A stretch of DNA of 64,000 bases from assembly GCA_002439585.1 (NCBI GenBank), contig DJOF01000008.1, positions 206,341 to 270,340 on the forward strand. Direction: 5' to 3'. The translations under genes and the position numbers were made by a program. Shown one piece after another: positions 16,993 through 25,377 of this stretch. Under the pieces are notes generated by a model that did not search any database, was not told where the DNA came from, and saw only the letters and a list, made by a program, of their open reading frames with translations. Each line of letters starts with the position of its first letter. Position 1 is the first letter of the stretch. Origin of the DNA: Bacteroidales bacterium UBA6445. GTDB lineage: Bacteria > Bacteroidota > Bacteroidia > Bacteroidales > UBA932.

Positions 16993-17115
16993 CTGTTTGA
17001 ACTTGTTTCATTCTTAAGGATGTCTCTATGGCTTTGAGAAAAGGATAGCAGAACTATCTGACTGAATAAAAGTCTGATGAGACAGAGAGAAAAGTCCATA
17101 AAAGAAATGTCAAAT
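16993..17115 (+). repeat. Dispersed intergenic repeat, copy A
   Basis: Starts CTGTTTGAACTTGTTTCATT, continues with a block around GAAAAGGATAGCAGAACTAT and CTGACTGAATAAAA, and ends AAAGAAATGTCAAAT. The same three blocks in the same order and strand recur at 21612-21728. It lies between the tpiA terminator and the start of the M49-like lipoprotein gene. No reading frame or terminal inverted repeat is evident. Confidence 0.6.
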
Positions 17116-17147
17116 AAATTGCAAACAGCTCTTATTTACTCATCAAT

Positions 17148-18755
17148 ATGAAAGTAGAAAGAATAACACTAATGGTCTGTCTGTTGCCAGCCATATTGTC
17201 TTGCACCCGCAAGGAGGAGAAATCCCCCATTCAGGAGAAACTTGATTCGTATGCGGTATTCCAGATCGGCTCACCGTATATGGAAGGGATCTCTGACAAC
17301 GGCAAGGAAGTGCTCAACCTTTTCCGAATGGCAGCTGATGAAGTCGACAATATATACTGGGAGCAGTCCTTTGGAGATAAGAGTCTGATAACCGATCTCC
17401 CAGATGGACCGGAAAAGGAATTTGCAATGCTAAATTACGGTCCATGGGACAGGCTCGATGACAATGCCCCTTTCATAAAAGGATATGGTGCCAAGCCGGC
17501 TGGGGCTTGTTTCTATCCTGCTGACATGACGGCGGCAGAGTTTGACACCCTCAAGGACCCAGCAAAGAACAGTCCTTATACTCTAATCCGCAGAAGAGCT
17601 GACAGAAGCCTCGAAGTGGTGTGGTATCATGATGCTTACAAAGAGCATATCGACAAGATCTGTGCATATCTTGAGAGTGCGGCGACCATGACCATCAAGG
17701 AGAGCGTCAAGAATTATCTGCTCAAAAGGGCCGAGGCTCTCAGGACAGATTCGTATCTGGAGTCTGATCTTGCGTGGATGGACATGAAGGACAGCAAGAT
17801 GGATCTAGTTATCGGCCCTATCGAGGATTATGAGGACGGCCTTCATGGAGTCAAGACTTCGTATGAGAGTTTTATCCTGCTGAAAGACCTCAAGCGGACC
17901 GAAGAACTCAGAAAATATATCGCCATGCTTCCTGATCTGCAGAAATCCCTGCCGTGTCCAGAGGAGTACAAGACATTCGTACCGGGCACTTCTTCGGATA
18001 TGTTCGTGTATGATGCGATCTATTATTCAGGCGATGCCAATGCAGGCAGTAAGACTATAGCCATCAATCTTCCCAATGACTACCGGGTACAGGCCCTCAA
18101 GGGTACACGACGCCTTCAGCTTCGCAATGTGATCAAGGCTAAATTTGACAAGATTGTCTATCCGATCGGTCAGATCTTGTTCGAGAAAGAGCAGGCAAAA
18201 CTGATGAGCGGAGACGCATTCTTCTGGAATGTCACTTTCCATGAGGTTGCTCACGGACTGGGCGTCAAGGAGACAGTAAACGGTAGAGGTGCCGTAGATA
18301 AGGCTCTTGGCAATATGTCCTCAGTGTGGGAGGAAGCTAAGGCCGACATCCTCGGACTTTATATGGTCTGCAACCTTATAGACAAAGGGGAAATCCCTGT
18401 AATTACGAAAGAGGAGGCTATCTGTACATATATAGCCAGTCTTGTGCGTTCCGTGCGTTTCGGTACCGCAGGTGCGCATGGCAGGGCAAACATGATGTGC
18501 TACAATTATCTCAAGGACAATGGAGCCTTTGTACGCAATGACGAAGGACTCTATCACGTAGATTTCGATAAGGCTCCGTCAGTCATATCCTCATGGGCGG
18601 AATTTATCCTTACCATTCAGGCTAAGGGCGACTATGAGGGGGCAAAAGAATATGATCGTCTTCACGCTGTCGTTCCGGAGCCCCTTTCCGCTGACATTGC
18701 AAATGTCAACAGAAGCAATGTGCCTGTAGACATAAGGTTTGAATTCGTCTGGTAG
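17148..18755 (+). CDS. M49-like zinc metallopeptidase lipoprotein
   Basis: A 535-residue protein with a lipoprotein signal (MVCLLPAILSC, Cys at about residue 19), so it is anchored in the outer or inner membrane facing the periplasm or outside. The zinc-binding HEVAHGLGVKE (about residue 365) and the downstream EEAKADILGLYMV supply two His and a Glu, the pattern of the dipeptidyl-peptidase III (M49) group and its NUDT3-like relatives. Classical M49 has HEXXGH; here the motif is a plain HEXXH. It likely trims peptides, releasing dipeptides, but this is from family similarity. Monocistronic by its spacing; preceded by repeat copy A and followed by a tandem repeat. Confidence 0.75.
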   Translation: MKVERITLMVCLLPAILSCTRKEEKSPIQEKLDSYAVFQIGSPYMEGISDNGKEVLNLFRMAADEVDNIYWEQSFGDKSLITDLPDGPEKEFAMLNYGPWDRLDDNAPFIKGYGAKPAGACFYPADMTAAEFDTLKDPAKNSPYTLIRRRADRSLEVVWYHDAYKEHIDKICAYLESAATMTIKESVKNYLLKRAEALRTDSYLESDLAWMDMKDSKMDLVIGPIEDYEDGLHGVKTSYESFILLKDLKRTEELRKYIAMLPDLQKSLPCPEEYKTFVPGTSSDMFVYDAIYYSGDANAGSKTIAINLPNDYRVQALKGTRRLQLRNVIKAKFDKIVYPIGQILFEKEQAKLMSGDAFFWNVTFHEVAHGLGVKETVNGRGAVDKALGNMSSVWEEAKADILGLYMVCNLIDKGEIPVITKEEAICTYIASLVRSVRFGTAGAHGRANMMCYNYLKDNGAFVRNDEGLYHVDFDKAPSVISSWAEFILTIQAKGDYEGAKEYDRLHAVVPEPLSADIANVNRSNVPVDIRFEFVW

Positions 18756-18761
18756 GCGAGG

Positions 18762-18864
18762 CTCAGTATCCGGAAGACTGGGAGAAGACTCTGTATCCGG
18801 AAGGCTGAGAGAAGACTCTGTATCCGGAAGGCTGGGAGAAGATTCAGTATCCGGAGGGTTGAGG
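18762..18864. repeat. 27-base tandem repeat, about 3.8 copies
   Basis: Units at 18762-18788, 18789-18815, 18816-18842 and a partial one at 18843-18864, each built around GTATCCGGAAGGCTGGGAGA with one or two changes. The unit is nine codons. The last copy forms the 3' end of the minus-strand lipoprotein gene (QPSGY then stop); the others lie between the two convergent genes. Confidence 0.9.
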
Positions 18865-19269
18865 AATCTCCTGGACGCTTATACTGATATCTTTCCTTCT
18901 ACACCAGAGCCAATATCGCCCGTTGTCTGAGCGTTTGATTACCTTGAACTCAAGGCCGTCCTTGTATGAGATGTTGGTATTTGCCGCATATTTGAGAGAG
19001 CATGTGATTGTCTGTCCCTCATTTTGGGGTAATTCGGAACATGTGAGGATGTAATACTCGGACATAGTATCGTTGTGCACCCTGAACTGTTTTTTGTCCC
19101 GGCTGAATCCTATCTGGAAGGAAGTCGGGACATATTCTATCTTGTTGTTACCCTTGATCTTGAGCACAAGGTTGTCATTGCCGACAAACTCGGGAACAGG
19201 CTCTGAAGGCTTCTTGCTGCATGATAGCACAGCTATTGTTGCAAGTATGATTGCGGCGATTCTTCTCAT
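18844..19269 (-). CDS. Small lipoprotein of unknown function
   Basis: A 141-residue protein with a lipoprotein signal peptide (MRRIAAIILATIAVLSC). The mature part is mostly beta-strand in character (NLVLKIKGNNKIEYVPTSFQIGF, CSLKYAANTNISYKDGLEFKVI) with a WLWCRRKD stretch near the end. I do not recognise a domain. Its ATG overlaps the stop of the M6 metalloprotease by four bases, so it is translated with it and may accompany the protease at the surface. The stop codon lies in the last unit of a 27-base tandem repeat, so the C-terminus may vary between strains. Confidence 0.75.
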   Translation of the reverse strand: MRRIAAIILATIAVLSCSKKPSEPVPEFVGNDNLVLKIKGNNKIEYVPTSFQIGFSRDKKQFRVHNDTMSEYYILTCSELPQNEGQTITCSLKYAANTNISYKDGLEFKVIKRSDNGRYWLWCRRKDISISVQEIPQPSGY

Positions 19270-21347
19270 TTTACGATTATTTCCTTGGATATGATGTCAA
19301 CGGCACCATCTGTATACACGACAACTGCTGTAAGGATGCCGGACTTGTCGCACTTGTAATAACCGTCATCAGAAGGCATGATCTTGTCCCCGTGCATGAA
19401 CCATTCTACATTCTGGACCTTGTCAGCGTTGAACAGCCTCAAAGGCAGGCGGCTGCCTTTCGGGAAAATTCCGTCTTCATAGCGCTTTACAGAGTTGAGA
19501 TAGATGAATGGATAGCCACCGCTGTATATTCTCTTGGTGACGAAATCTTTGCAAACCTCCTCTCCTTCCTTTCCGTAGCTGATCCGTACGAAGTATCTGG
19601 TATCTGGCTTCAACCCTTCAAGTGAGATGGCGTATTTGCCTGGTAAGTAGGGTCTTACTTTCTTCTGTGTATATGTCTTGCCATCTTCCTTGTACTTGAA
19701 TATAGCTGAAGTCGTGTCCGCCTCAGCACTCCATTGCAGGATTGCGGAGTCCTGGAAGACATCGACGGATGTGATGTTAGCTTTAGGGGGAAGATTGCTT
19801 CCTACTTCGACGACATTGAAAGCTATGCTGTTGCCCACGAAGGCGATGTCCCGTATCGCAAGCTTTGACGTACTTCCGTCCCAGAATATGAATGCAGGAT
19901 CAGTGTTAGGCGTAAATGATGTGATCTCTCCGTATGGGAAGAATATCTGGCTTACGTCTTCTGCGCCCGCGTATGCCTCTTCCATATAGGCACAAGGATG
20001 TTGAGGATTGCAGTTGACTTCATTTGCGGCCCATCTTTGGGATGCCGTTACGTTGCGTGCCAGAGAGGCCGAGTATCCTGCTGGGTTGTCGGATCTGTCA
20101 ATATGGTAGATTGCAAGGCCGCGGCCTCCGATGAACATGTCCCAGTCGTTGTCAAGACGGCAAGATATTAGATAGTATTCTCCTTCCTTGGGGCCATTGT
20201 ATCTGAAGTATCTTCCGCCTTCTCCGATTGGCTCAAGTCTGTACTGGCCTGGGGCAAGCTCTTCCATAGTGCCGATTCCGAGGTAATCTCTGTCCACAGC
20301 ATCATAATAAGGCGGAGTCCGCCCATCGTTGTTGCGGCTGCCGTAATACATAAGAGAGGTCTCTTCCCACAGCATCTCCGTGCGTCCGCCACTGGCGGAA
20401 AGGTCTGTGTCATACATGTCCATAAGTCCGAGGGAATGGCTGTATTCGTGGCAGAATGCCCCGATCCCTGTAGGGTTGAATGTTCCGTCAGAGTGTAGGC
20501 TAAGTTCTGCGGACATGGCATACGAATCTATCTTCTTCCCATCTATATCTAGTTCTTCTTTGTGTAGGGAAAGTCTGTCGTAGTGAGCCCAGATGCAGTC
20601 GTCTCCACCTCCATCTGACTCATCTTTTCCGGCTAAGAAAAGGTATATGTTGTCTACATTCCCGTCTCCGTCTGCATCGAAGTGGGAGAAGTCTGTACCT
20701 GCCTCGTCAGTGGCCTTGCAGGCATCGATTATCGCCTTGTAGGCAAATGAATCATGACCTCCTTTGTTGGTTCCGTAATATGCCTGTTTGTGAGGCAGAG
20801 TAACAGGATTGACAACTGTGAAAGTAAATTCCCAATTGTCCGGGAACTGGTCTGAGAAATATCTGCTTATGCTATACTGCCCCCCATTCACGAGCCTCTC
20901 AAAAAATCCTTCCGGAGTAGTCAGTTTGACATCACTATAGTTTACAGGAATTATAAGGCATGCTTTCCTGACTGTCTCGTCTGCCTTGTGTTCTGAGACA
21001 GACTGGGATTCATACAGAGCCATGCGTCTTAATCTTGCGTCCTCTGAGAGTCTCTCGTAAGGTATGGATACGATTGCTGGTGGGGAATCTATGCCGGCGA
21101 TCTTTGTAGTCGGTGCAGCTGTCCCGTTAGGGGAGTAGCTGGCATATCTCCAATAACCATCCTCTCCCTGAATAAGGGGATAGCCACTCATATCCGTCAT
21201 GACGTGGGCAAATTCGTCACCTGTGAGCCTGGCCTGGATCCTCTTGCCGTCCGGCTGGTGCAGAACAATTGTGCCCCTCCAGGCTGGTATCCCGGATGCG
21301 TTAAGGGCAAGCATCGCTGCGACTATTGTCAGGTAAAGGCGTCTCAT
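19266..21347 (-). CDS. M6 family metalloprotease (immune inhibitor A-like), secreted
   Basis: A 693-residue secreted protease. I use the ATG at 21347 (MRRLYLTIVAAMLALNASGIPA), a normal signal peptide; a TTG three codons earlier is possible. A propeptide-like region (about 30-130) precedes the M6 catalytic domain with HEYSHSLGLMDMYD (HEXXHxxGxxD, about residue 300) and a calcium-loop-like FDADGDGNVDN. The C-terminal part has a fibronectin-III-like stretch (ANITSVDVFQDSAILQWSAE) and a final beta domain. M6 enzymes degrade host and other extracellular proteins. Operon with the small lipoprotein downstream. The family is common in gut and oral Bacteroidetes. Confidence 0.88.
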   Translation of the reverse strand: MRRLYLTIVAAMLALNASGIPAWRGTIVLHQPDGKRIQARLTGDEFAHVMTDMSGYPLIQGEDGYWRYASYSPNGTAAPTTKIAGIDSPPAIVSIPYERLSEDARLRRMALYESQSVSEHKADETVRKACLIIPVNYSDVKLTTPEGFFERLVNGGQYSISRYFSDQFPDNWEFTFTVVNPVTLPHKQAYYGTNKGGHDSFAYKAIIDACKATDEAGTDFSHFDADGDGNVDNIYLFLAGKDESDGGGDDCIWAHYDRLSLHKEELDIDGKKIDSYAMSAELSLHSDGTFNPTGIGAFCHEYSHSLGLMDMYDTDLSASGGRTEMLWEETSLMYYGSRNNDGRTPPYYDAVDRDYLGIGTMEELAPGQYRLEPIGEGGRYFRYNGPKEGEYYLISCRLDNDWDMFIGGRGLAIYHIDRSDNPAGYSASLARNVTASQRWAANEVNCNPQHPCAYMEEAYAGAEDVSQIFFPYGEITSFTPNTDPAFIFWDGSTSKLAIRDIAFVGNSIAFNVVEVGSNLPPKANITSVDVFQDSAILQWSAEADTTSAIFKYKEDGKTYTQKKVRPYLPGKYAISLEGLKPDTRYFVRISYGKEGEEVCKDFVTKRIYSGGYPFIYLNSVKRYEDGIFPKGSRLPLRLFNADKVQNVEWFMHGDKIMPSDDGYYKCDKSGILTAVVVYTDGAVDIISKEIIVK

Positions 21348-21382
21348 TAACTCCAAATATAATAAAAAGAGAGAGCAATCAC

Positions 21383-21559
21383 TCGAACTTCTTCAAGAAT
21401 ATTGCCTGGGCCAGGGTTGGCATCTTCAGAGACGGTGCGAAGCAAATGTTGCACCTTCCTGGATACAGGTACAGCGATAAGCGAGAAAGACCAGAGGCCG
21501 GAAAGTCTCACGACTACCCGACCTCTAAGCGTGTACTAAAACCTAAACCTATAATATAG
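21383..21559 (+). other. Orphan coding-like and foldable segment in the M6-esterase spacer
   Basis: The 480-base spacer between divergent M6 and esterase genes contains about 59 codons of open frame with the codon choice of real genes here (TTC, AAG, GCC, ATC, GAC, TAC), ending KSHDYPTSKRVLKPKPII then stop. There is no ATG at its front; the only ATG, at 21449, would give a 36-residue peptide. The same DNA also folds: AGAGG-c-CGG (21493-21501) pairs with CCG-a-CCTCT (21518-21526) around an inner GTC/GAC stem. It may be the remnant of a truncated gene, a small protein, or a structured RNA. I do not recognise it. Confidence 0.35.
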
Positions 21560-21611
21560 ATGCAATCACTTGACGGAATGTTGCAGGAAAAATGATATTT
21601 TTCTAATAATG

Positions 21612-21728
21612 CTGTTTGAATTTATTTCATTATGAAATAAAGTGGAATTTTCAATGTTGTTTCTATGACCTTTTGAAAAGGATAGTCGAGCTCTCTGACT
21701 GAAAAAGCATGGCAAAGAAGTGTCAATT
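21612..21728 (+). repeat. Dispersed intergenic repeat, copy B
   Basis: Begins CTGTTTGAATTTATTTCATT, then a block TTGAAAAGGATAGTCGAGCT and CTCTGACTGAAAAAG, and ends AAAGAAGTGTCAATT. It matches copy A (16993-17115) in all three blocks, with insertions between them. It sits about 100 bases before the esterase start, as copy A sits just before the M49-like gene. Confidence 0.6.
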
Positions 21729-21832
21729 TGGTATTGTGGATTTTGGCGAAATGTGCCATCTTTACCATTCGGCACTTGAAAATCGATAGCCGTTCCTTGA
21801 AAATCGAGATAAATATTATAAAACCACTTGTT

Positions 21833-23578
21833 ATGAGACATAAATATTATATAGCTTCGGCTGTAGCCGCTGCTTTAATCCTCTTCTCTTCCCTTGCGCT
21901 TGCGAGAGAAAGGATAGCTGTGTGGCCGAAGGGGAAAATGCCTGACAGTCAGGAACATCAGATTGCCGCAATGACAAACGAAGCATCAGAAAAAGGATTC
22001 AATCCCAATAAACATAGAACGGCCTACATCGAGTGGTACGAAGCTCCGAAGGCTGACGTGCGCAACGGAACTTGCATGATCCTAATTTCTGGAGGAAGTT
22101 ACAACAACTGCTGTGATGTGGATCTCGTGGCCAGGTGGGCAGAAAAGCTAACAGAACTCGGATGCCAGTGCGTGAATTTTGTCTATCGCACCCCTCGTCC
22201 GGAAGGTCTCCCTATATGGCAGACCGCATGGGAAGACGGGCAAAGGGCAGTACGCCTGGTACGTCTGGATGCGGAAAAGCGAGGCTTCGATCCGGAAAAG
22301 ATAGGAACTATCTCTATGTCGGCCGGTTCGCACCTCGCGCTCTTGCTTGGAACATCGTCACAGACAAGGGCTTACAAACCCGTAGACAAGCTGGATAGCA
22401 TTCCATGCCACATTAACTGGGCAATAGTGAATGCTCCAGCCTACGCAACCACGGATGGCGAAAAAGGTACACCGGCCACAAGGGAAGGCTATGGAACGGA
22501 TGTGAAACTCAGTTCCGTGTTCAAATTTGACGAAAAGACCTGCCCGATGAGTCTGCACCATGGAGGGCTTGACCCTTATTCCCCGACTGCTTCGACTTTG
22601 GTCTATAGACAACTTCGCCGCATGCACATACCGGCGGAGCTTCATCTTTATGCGGACAAGGGGCACGGCGCGTTTGGTTTTGAGCGAGCCGTTGAGTTCA
22701 TGAGACAGATGGGATTCATGGGGCCAGTGCCTGCAGAGGTCCCGATTATGGAGGTCTATTCTTCAGACAAGGACAGAGCGGAAGTTATACGTGAAGATGT
22801 CTGGCCGGAAGGAATGATGCCGGACGAGCAGGCGCAGCAGTGTAAGCCTTATATAGAGTGGCATATCCCGACGAAGCTCACGACTACCGCGATTCAGATT
22901 ATCTATTCAGGTGGGTCATACATGGGCAATGACCCCGACGGTTTTGAGGTGACTCCTGCACGGCGCTATCTCAATGGCAAGGGCATGACAGTGGTGACTC
23001 TCAAGTACCGTACTCCCCGTCCAGAAGGGCTCTCAAAGCACACAACCGCATGGGAGGACCTGCAACGCACAATAAGAATTGTCCGCAGCGAGGCGGCTTC
23101 AAGAGGGCTTGACCCTAACAGAATTGGAATCATGGGAAGTTCGGCAGGCGGGCATCTCACGCTTATGGGCGTGACATCGTCCCTCCACAATTCATATCTT
23201 CCGATGGACGATATAGATAGGCTCTCATGTAGCGTGCAATGGGGGATCGGAATCTATCCAGCTTATGCCCTCACGGACGGCATTGATCAAAATAACACCG
23301 GAGGTGGAAACGATGACAGTGCAGTGCTAGTCCCAGAATTCAGCTTTGACCTAAAGACGGTTCCGATGCTTTTCATACATGGCGATGCTGACGGATGGGC
23401 AGCGATGAATTCAGTAAAGTGCTGGGAGAAAATGAGGGCGATGGGCATTCAGTCTGAACTTCACACCCTTGCCCTTCGCAACCACTGCTTCCAGATGGCC
23501 TGCTCTCCAGGCACGGGAAGCTACACTCATCTTGATCGCATCTGGGAATTCCTCACAGTCAAGGGGTACAACTATTGA
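21833..23578 (+). CDS. Secreted esterase with two tandem alpha/beta-hydrolase domains
   Basis: A 581-residue protein starting at 21833 (MRHKYYIASAVAAALILFSS), with a signal peptide ending near LALA. Two homologous hydrolase domains follow, about residues 25-295 and 310-581. Each has the oxyanion-region SGGSY, a YRTPRPEGL segment, a nucleophile elbow (SMSAG in domain 1, GSSAG in domain 2), an acid residue (HHGGLDPYS; IHGDADGW) and a catalytic His (DKGHGAFGF; ALRNHCFQM). Both therefore look active. Closest known groups are BD-FAE or acetyl-xylan esterase-like enzymes, so deacylation of plant polysaccharide is a reasonable guess. Monocistronic. The upstream in-frame extension has no signal character and was not used. 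Confidence 0.82.
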   Translation: MRHKYYIASAVAAALILFSSLALARERIAVWPKGKMPDSQEHQIAAMTNEASEKGFNPNKHRTAYIEWYEAPKADVRNGTCMILISGGSYNNCCDVDLVARWAEKLTELGCQCVNFVYRTPRPEGLPIWQTAWEDGQRAVRLVRLDAEKRGFDPEKIGTISMSAGSHLALLLGTSSQTRAYKPVDKLDSIPCHINWAIVNAPAYATTDGEKGTPATREGYGTDVKLSSVFKFDEKTCPMSLHHGGLDPYSPTASTLVYRQLRRMHIPAELHLYADKGHGAFGFERAVEFMRQMGFMGPVPAEVPIMEVYSSDKDRAEVIREDVWPEGMMPDEQAQQCKPYIEWHIPTKLTTTAIQIIYSGGSYMGNDPDGFEVTPARRYLNGKGMTVVTLKYRTPRPEGLSKHTTAWEDLQRTIRIVRSEAASRGLDPNRIGIMGSSAGGHLTLMGVTSSLHNSYLPMDDIDRLSCSVQWGIGIYPAYALTDGIDQNNTGGGNDDSAVLVPEFSFDLKTVPMLFIHGDADGWAAMNSVKCWEKMRAMGIQSELHTLALRNHCFQMACSPGTGSYTHLDRIWEFLTVKGYNY

Positions 23579-23613
23579 AGTTGCAGTCGCTAGTCAGCGT
23601 GGATTAGAAATGT

Positions 23614-23647
23614 CTAAGGAGGGAGAACAATTGTTCTCCCTCCTTAG
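23614..23647. terminator. Perfect palindrome, probable bidirectional terminator
   Basis: CTAAGGAGGGAGAACAA (23614-23630) is followed at once by its exact reverse complement (23631-23647), 17 base pairs without spacer. It separates the convergent esterase and Hc1 genes. There is no long T run on either side, so termination is inferred from place and stem strength. Confidence 0.65.
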
Positions 23648-23670
23648 TAACTGTTCAGTATGGGGATGTA

Positions 23671-23844
23671 TTATTTGCTGGCCTCTACAGAAAGTTTTCT
23701 AAATTCCTTGAAGTCTTTCATAAGAGCAAGAGCTGCCTTGCGTGCACGGGCACCTGCTGCCTTGTTGCCTTTCTCTACTTGAAGAGCGGCATTAGCGGCG
23801 AATTCTTCATACTCAGCCTTGATCTTCTCGACGAGTTCTTTCAT
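23671..23844 (-). CDS. Histone H1-like protein Hc1
   Basis: A 57-residue helical protein, MKELVEKIKAEYEEFAANA then LQVEKGNKAAGARARKAALA and a KDFKEFRKLS tail. It matches the short histone H1-like (Hc1) proteins found throughout Bacteroidetes, named for similarity to the chlamydial histone. The centre KGNKAAGARARKA is the most conserved part. It probably binds nucleic acid and is usually abundant; its exact role is not settled. Single gene, 100 bases before pth on the same strand, ending just beyond the perfect palindrome. Short length is normal for the family. Confidence 0.85.
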   Translation of the reverse strand: MKELVEKIKAEYEEFAANAALQVEKGNKAAGARARKAALALMKDFKEFRKLSVEASK

Positions 23845-23944
23845 GATTTGTGTGATTTATTAGTTAAACATTGAGTTTCCAACTTTTCCGAAATATAGGC
23901 ATTTGTGACTGAATATGCAAATACCAAACACAAGAAACTTTGTT

Positions 23945-24529
23945 TTACAGATTATTAGAGGATTTGGGGACAGTATTGAAAGTGTTCATAGCTCGGTCTA
24001 TCCCCACTGTTGCAAACATCTTCACACCCTCGATGACCTTGTCGCATATCGCAGGCATCTTCTCTTTCTCCGCATCTGACATATGCCCTATGACGAAGTC
24101 AACCTGGCCTCCCTTCTTGAAGTCGTTTCCTATGCCGATCCTGATCCGAGGATACTCGGTCGTCCCGAGTAGCTCCTGGATATTTTTCAGTCCATTATGC
24201 CCTCCGTCACTACCTTTGCGTCTCATTCTCAGTGTACCGAAAGGTAGGTTAAGATCATCGCAGATCACAATAAGGTTCTCCGGCGATAGTTTCAGCTTTG
24301 TAAGCCAATATCTTACAGCGTTACCGCTCAAGTTCATATAGGTAGATGGTTTCAGCAGGGTCATCTGCCTTCCCTTGAAGGATATCTCGGCTGTATCTCC
24401 ATATCTGCCGGTAGAGAAAACAATATTGGATGCCTTAGCCCAGGCATCCAATACCATAAATCCTACATTGTGTCTGGTGTCTTGATATTCCGAGCCAATG
24501 TTGCCCAATCCGACTACCAGATAGTTCAT
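23945..24529 (-). CDS. pth: Peptidyl-tRNA hydrolase
   Basis: A 194-residue enzyme that frees tRNA from peptidyl-tRNA dropped by ribosomes. I start it at 24529 (MNYLVVGLGNIGSEYQ); the longer frame reads backwards through the rplY tail and is not plausible. Active-site residues: N10 (GLGN), H20 (TRHNVGF), and the Asp in VICDDLNLPFG (about 97). GSDGGHNGLKNI is the family signature. It begins 7 bases after rplY, a frequent pairing, so the two are cotranscribed. Confidence 0.96.
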   Translation of the reverse strand: MNYLVVGLGNIGSEYQDTRHNVGFMVLDAWAKASNIVFSTGRYGDTAEISFKGRQMTLLKPSTYMNLSGNAVRYWLTKLKLSPENLIVICDDLNLPFGTLRMRRKGSDGGHNGLKNIQELLGTTEYPRIRIGIGNDFKKGGQVDFVIGHMSDAEKEKMPAICDKVIEGVKMFATVGIDRAMNTFNTVPKSSNNL

Positions 24530-24536
24530 AATGAGA

Positions 24537-25211
24537 TTACTTTGTCTCTGCTGCGGGTGCCGCAGGAGCTGCAGCAGCGTCTGCAGGAGCTGCCTCATGG
24601 TGCAACTCAGGATGCTCAGCCTCCTCAAGTGCCTCCTCATATGCTATGTGGGCTGCAATCTGACGTGAAGACCTTACAACGCAGATGATAGTATCCTTAG
24701 GAGAGAGGATGGTGACGTTGTCATATTTGAGGTCACCTGCAACAATCCTCTTGCCGATTTGGAGTTTGTTGATGTTGACAACAAGCTCATCGGGAAGATC
24801 CTTCATAAGGGCGCTGACGCGGAGTTTGCGTACAAGCTTGAAGAATTTACCACCGGCCTGAACACCGATAGCATGTCCTGTTATTGTGATAGGAACGTTG
24901 ATTGCGATAGGCTTGCTCTCGTTGACAGCGAGGAAATCCACGTGCAGGCAGTTGTCCTTTACAGGGTGGAACTGGAGCTCATGAATAACGGCCTGATATT
25001 TCTTGCCGTTGTCAAGCTCGAGGTCAACAATGTGAGAATAAGGTGTCTCGATAAGACCTTTGAGATCCTTGGCAGTTACTGTGAAGATGACGTTATCTAC
25101 ACCAGCACCGTAGAGGTTGCAGGGGATAAATCCCTCTTTGCGGAGAGCCTTGATAGCGGATTTGCTGCATCCGGCCTCGCGAACCTGTCCTTTAAGTTCA
25201 AAATGCTTCAT
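24537..25211 (-). CDS. rplY: 50S ribosomal protein L25/general stress protein Ctc
   Basis: A 224-residue bL25 of the long Ctc type, which binds 5S rRNA. The N-terminal L25 domain (MKHFELKGQVREAGCSKSA, ALRKEGFIPCNLYG) is followed by the Ctc beta domain (about 95-185). The C-terminal 35 residues are rich in Ala, Pro and Glu (APADAAAAPAAPAAETK), a disordered tail common in this phylum. Cotranscribed with pth. Confidence 0.95.
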   Translation of the reverse strand: MKHFELKGQVREAGCSKSAIKALRKEGFIPCNLYGAGVDNVIFTVTAKDLKGLIETPYSHIVDLELDNGKKYQAVIHELQFHPVKDNCLHVDFLAVNESKPIAINVPITITGHAIGVQAGGKFFKLVRKLRVSALMKDLPDELVVNINKLQIGKRIVAGDLKYDNVTILSPKDTIICVVRSSRQIAAHIAYEEALEEAEHPELHHEAAPADAAAAPAAPAAETK

Positions 25212-25270
25212 CTTGCAAAATGATTAAAATGTGTTACTCAGTCCGACACCGCGCCGGACCCCATTGCACC

Positions 25271-25287
25271 AAAAGCCGATGGCTTTT
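25271..25287 (-). terminator. Hairpin between ettA and rplY, possible ettA terminator
   Basis: AAAAGCC (25271-25277), three bases, GGCTTTT (25281-25287). On the minus strand the downstream arm ends in TTTT, a short U tract. It lies in the 166-base spacer after the ettA stop. A second short repeat GTCCG/CGGAC lies about 20 bases further on toward rplY. Confidence 0.5.
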
Positions 25288-25377
25288 ATGGAGATGCTGC
25301 TCTCTTACTAAGGCAGAACTTCTCCTAATGCGGGCGCAAAGTTATGCCTAATTTCGGGAAATTCCAAAAATAGTGGC

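Noticed and set aside
25230..25290. tRNA or small RNA gene before rplY
   Set aside because: The two short inverted repeats do not form a cloverleaf, and no TTCGA-type T-loop is present. A terminator plus leader is the simpler reading.
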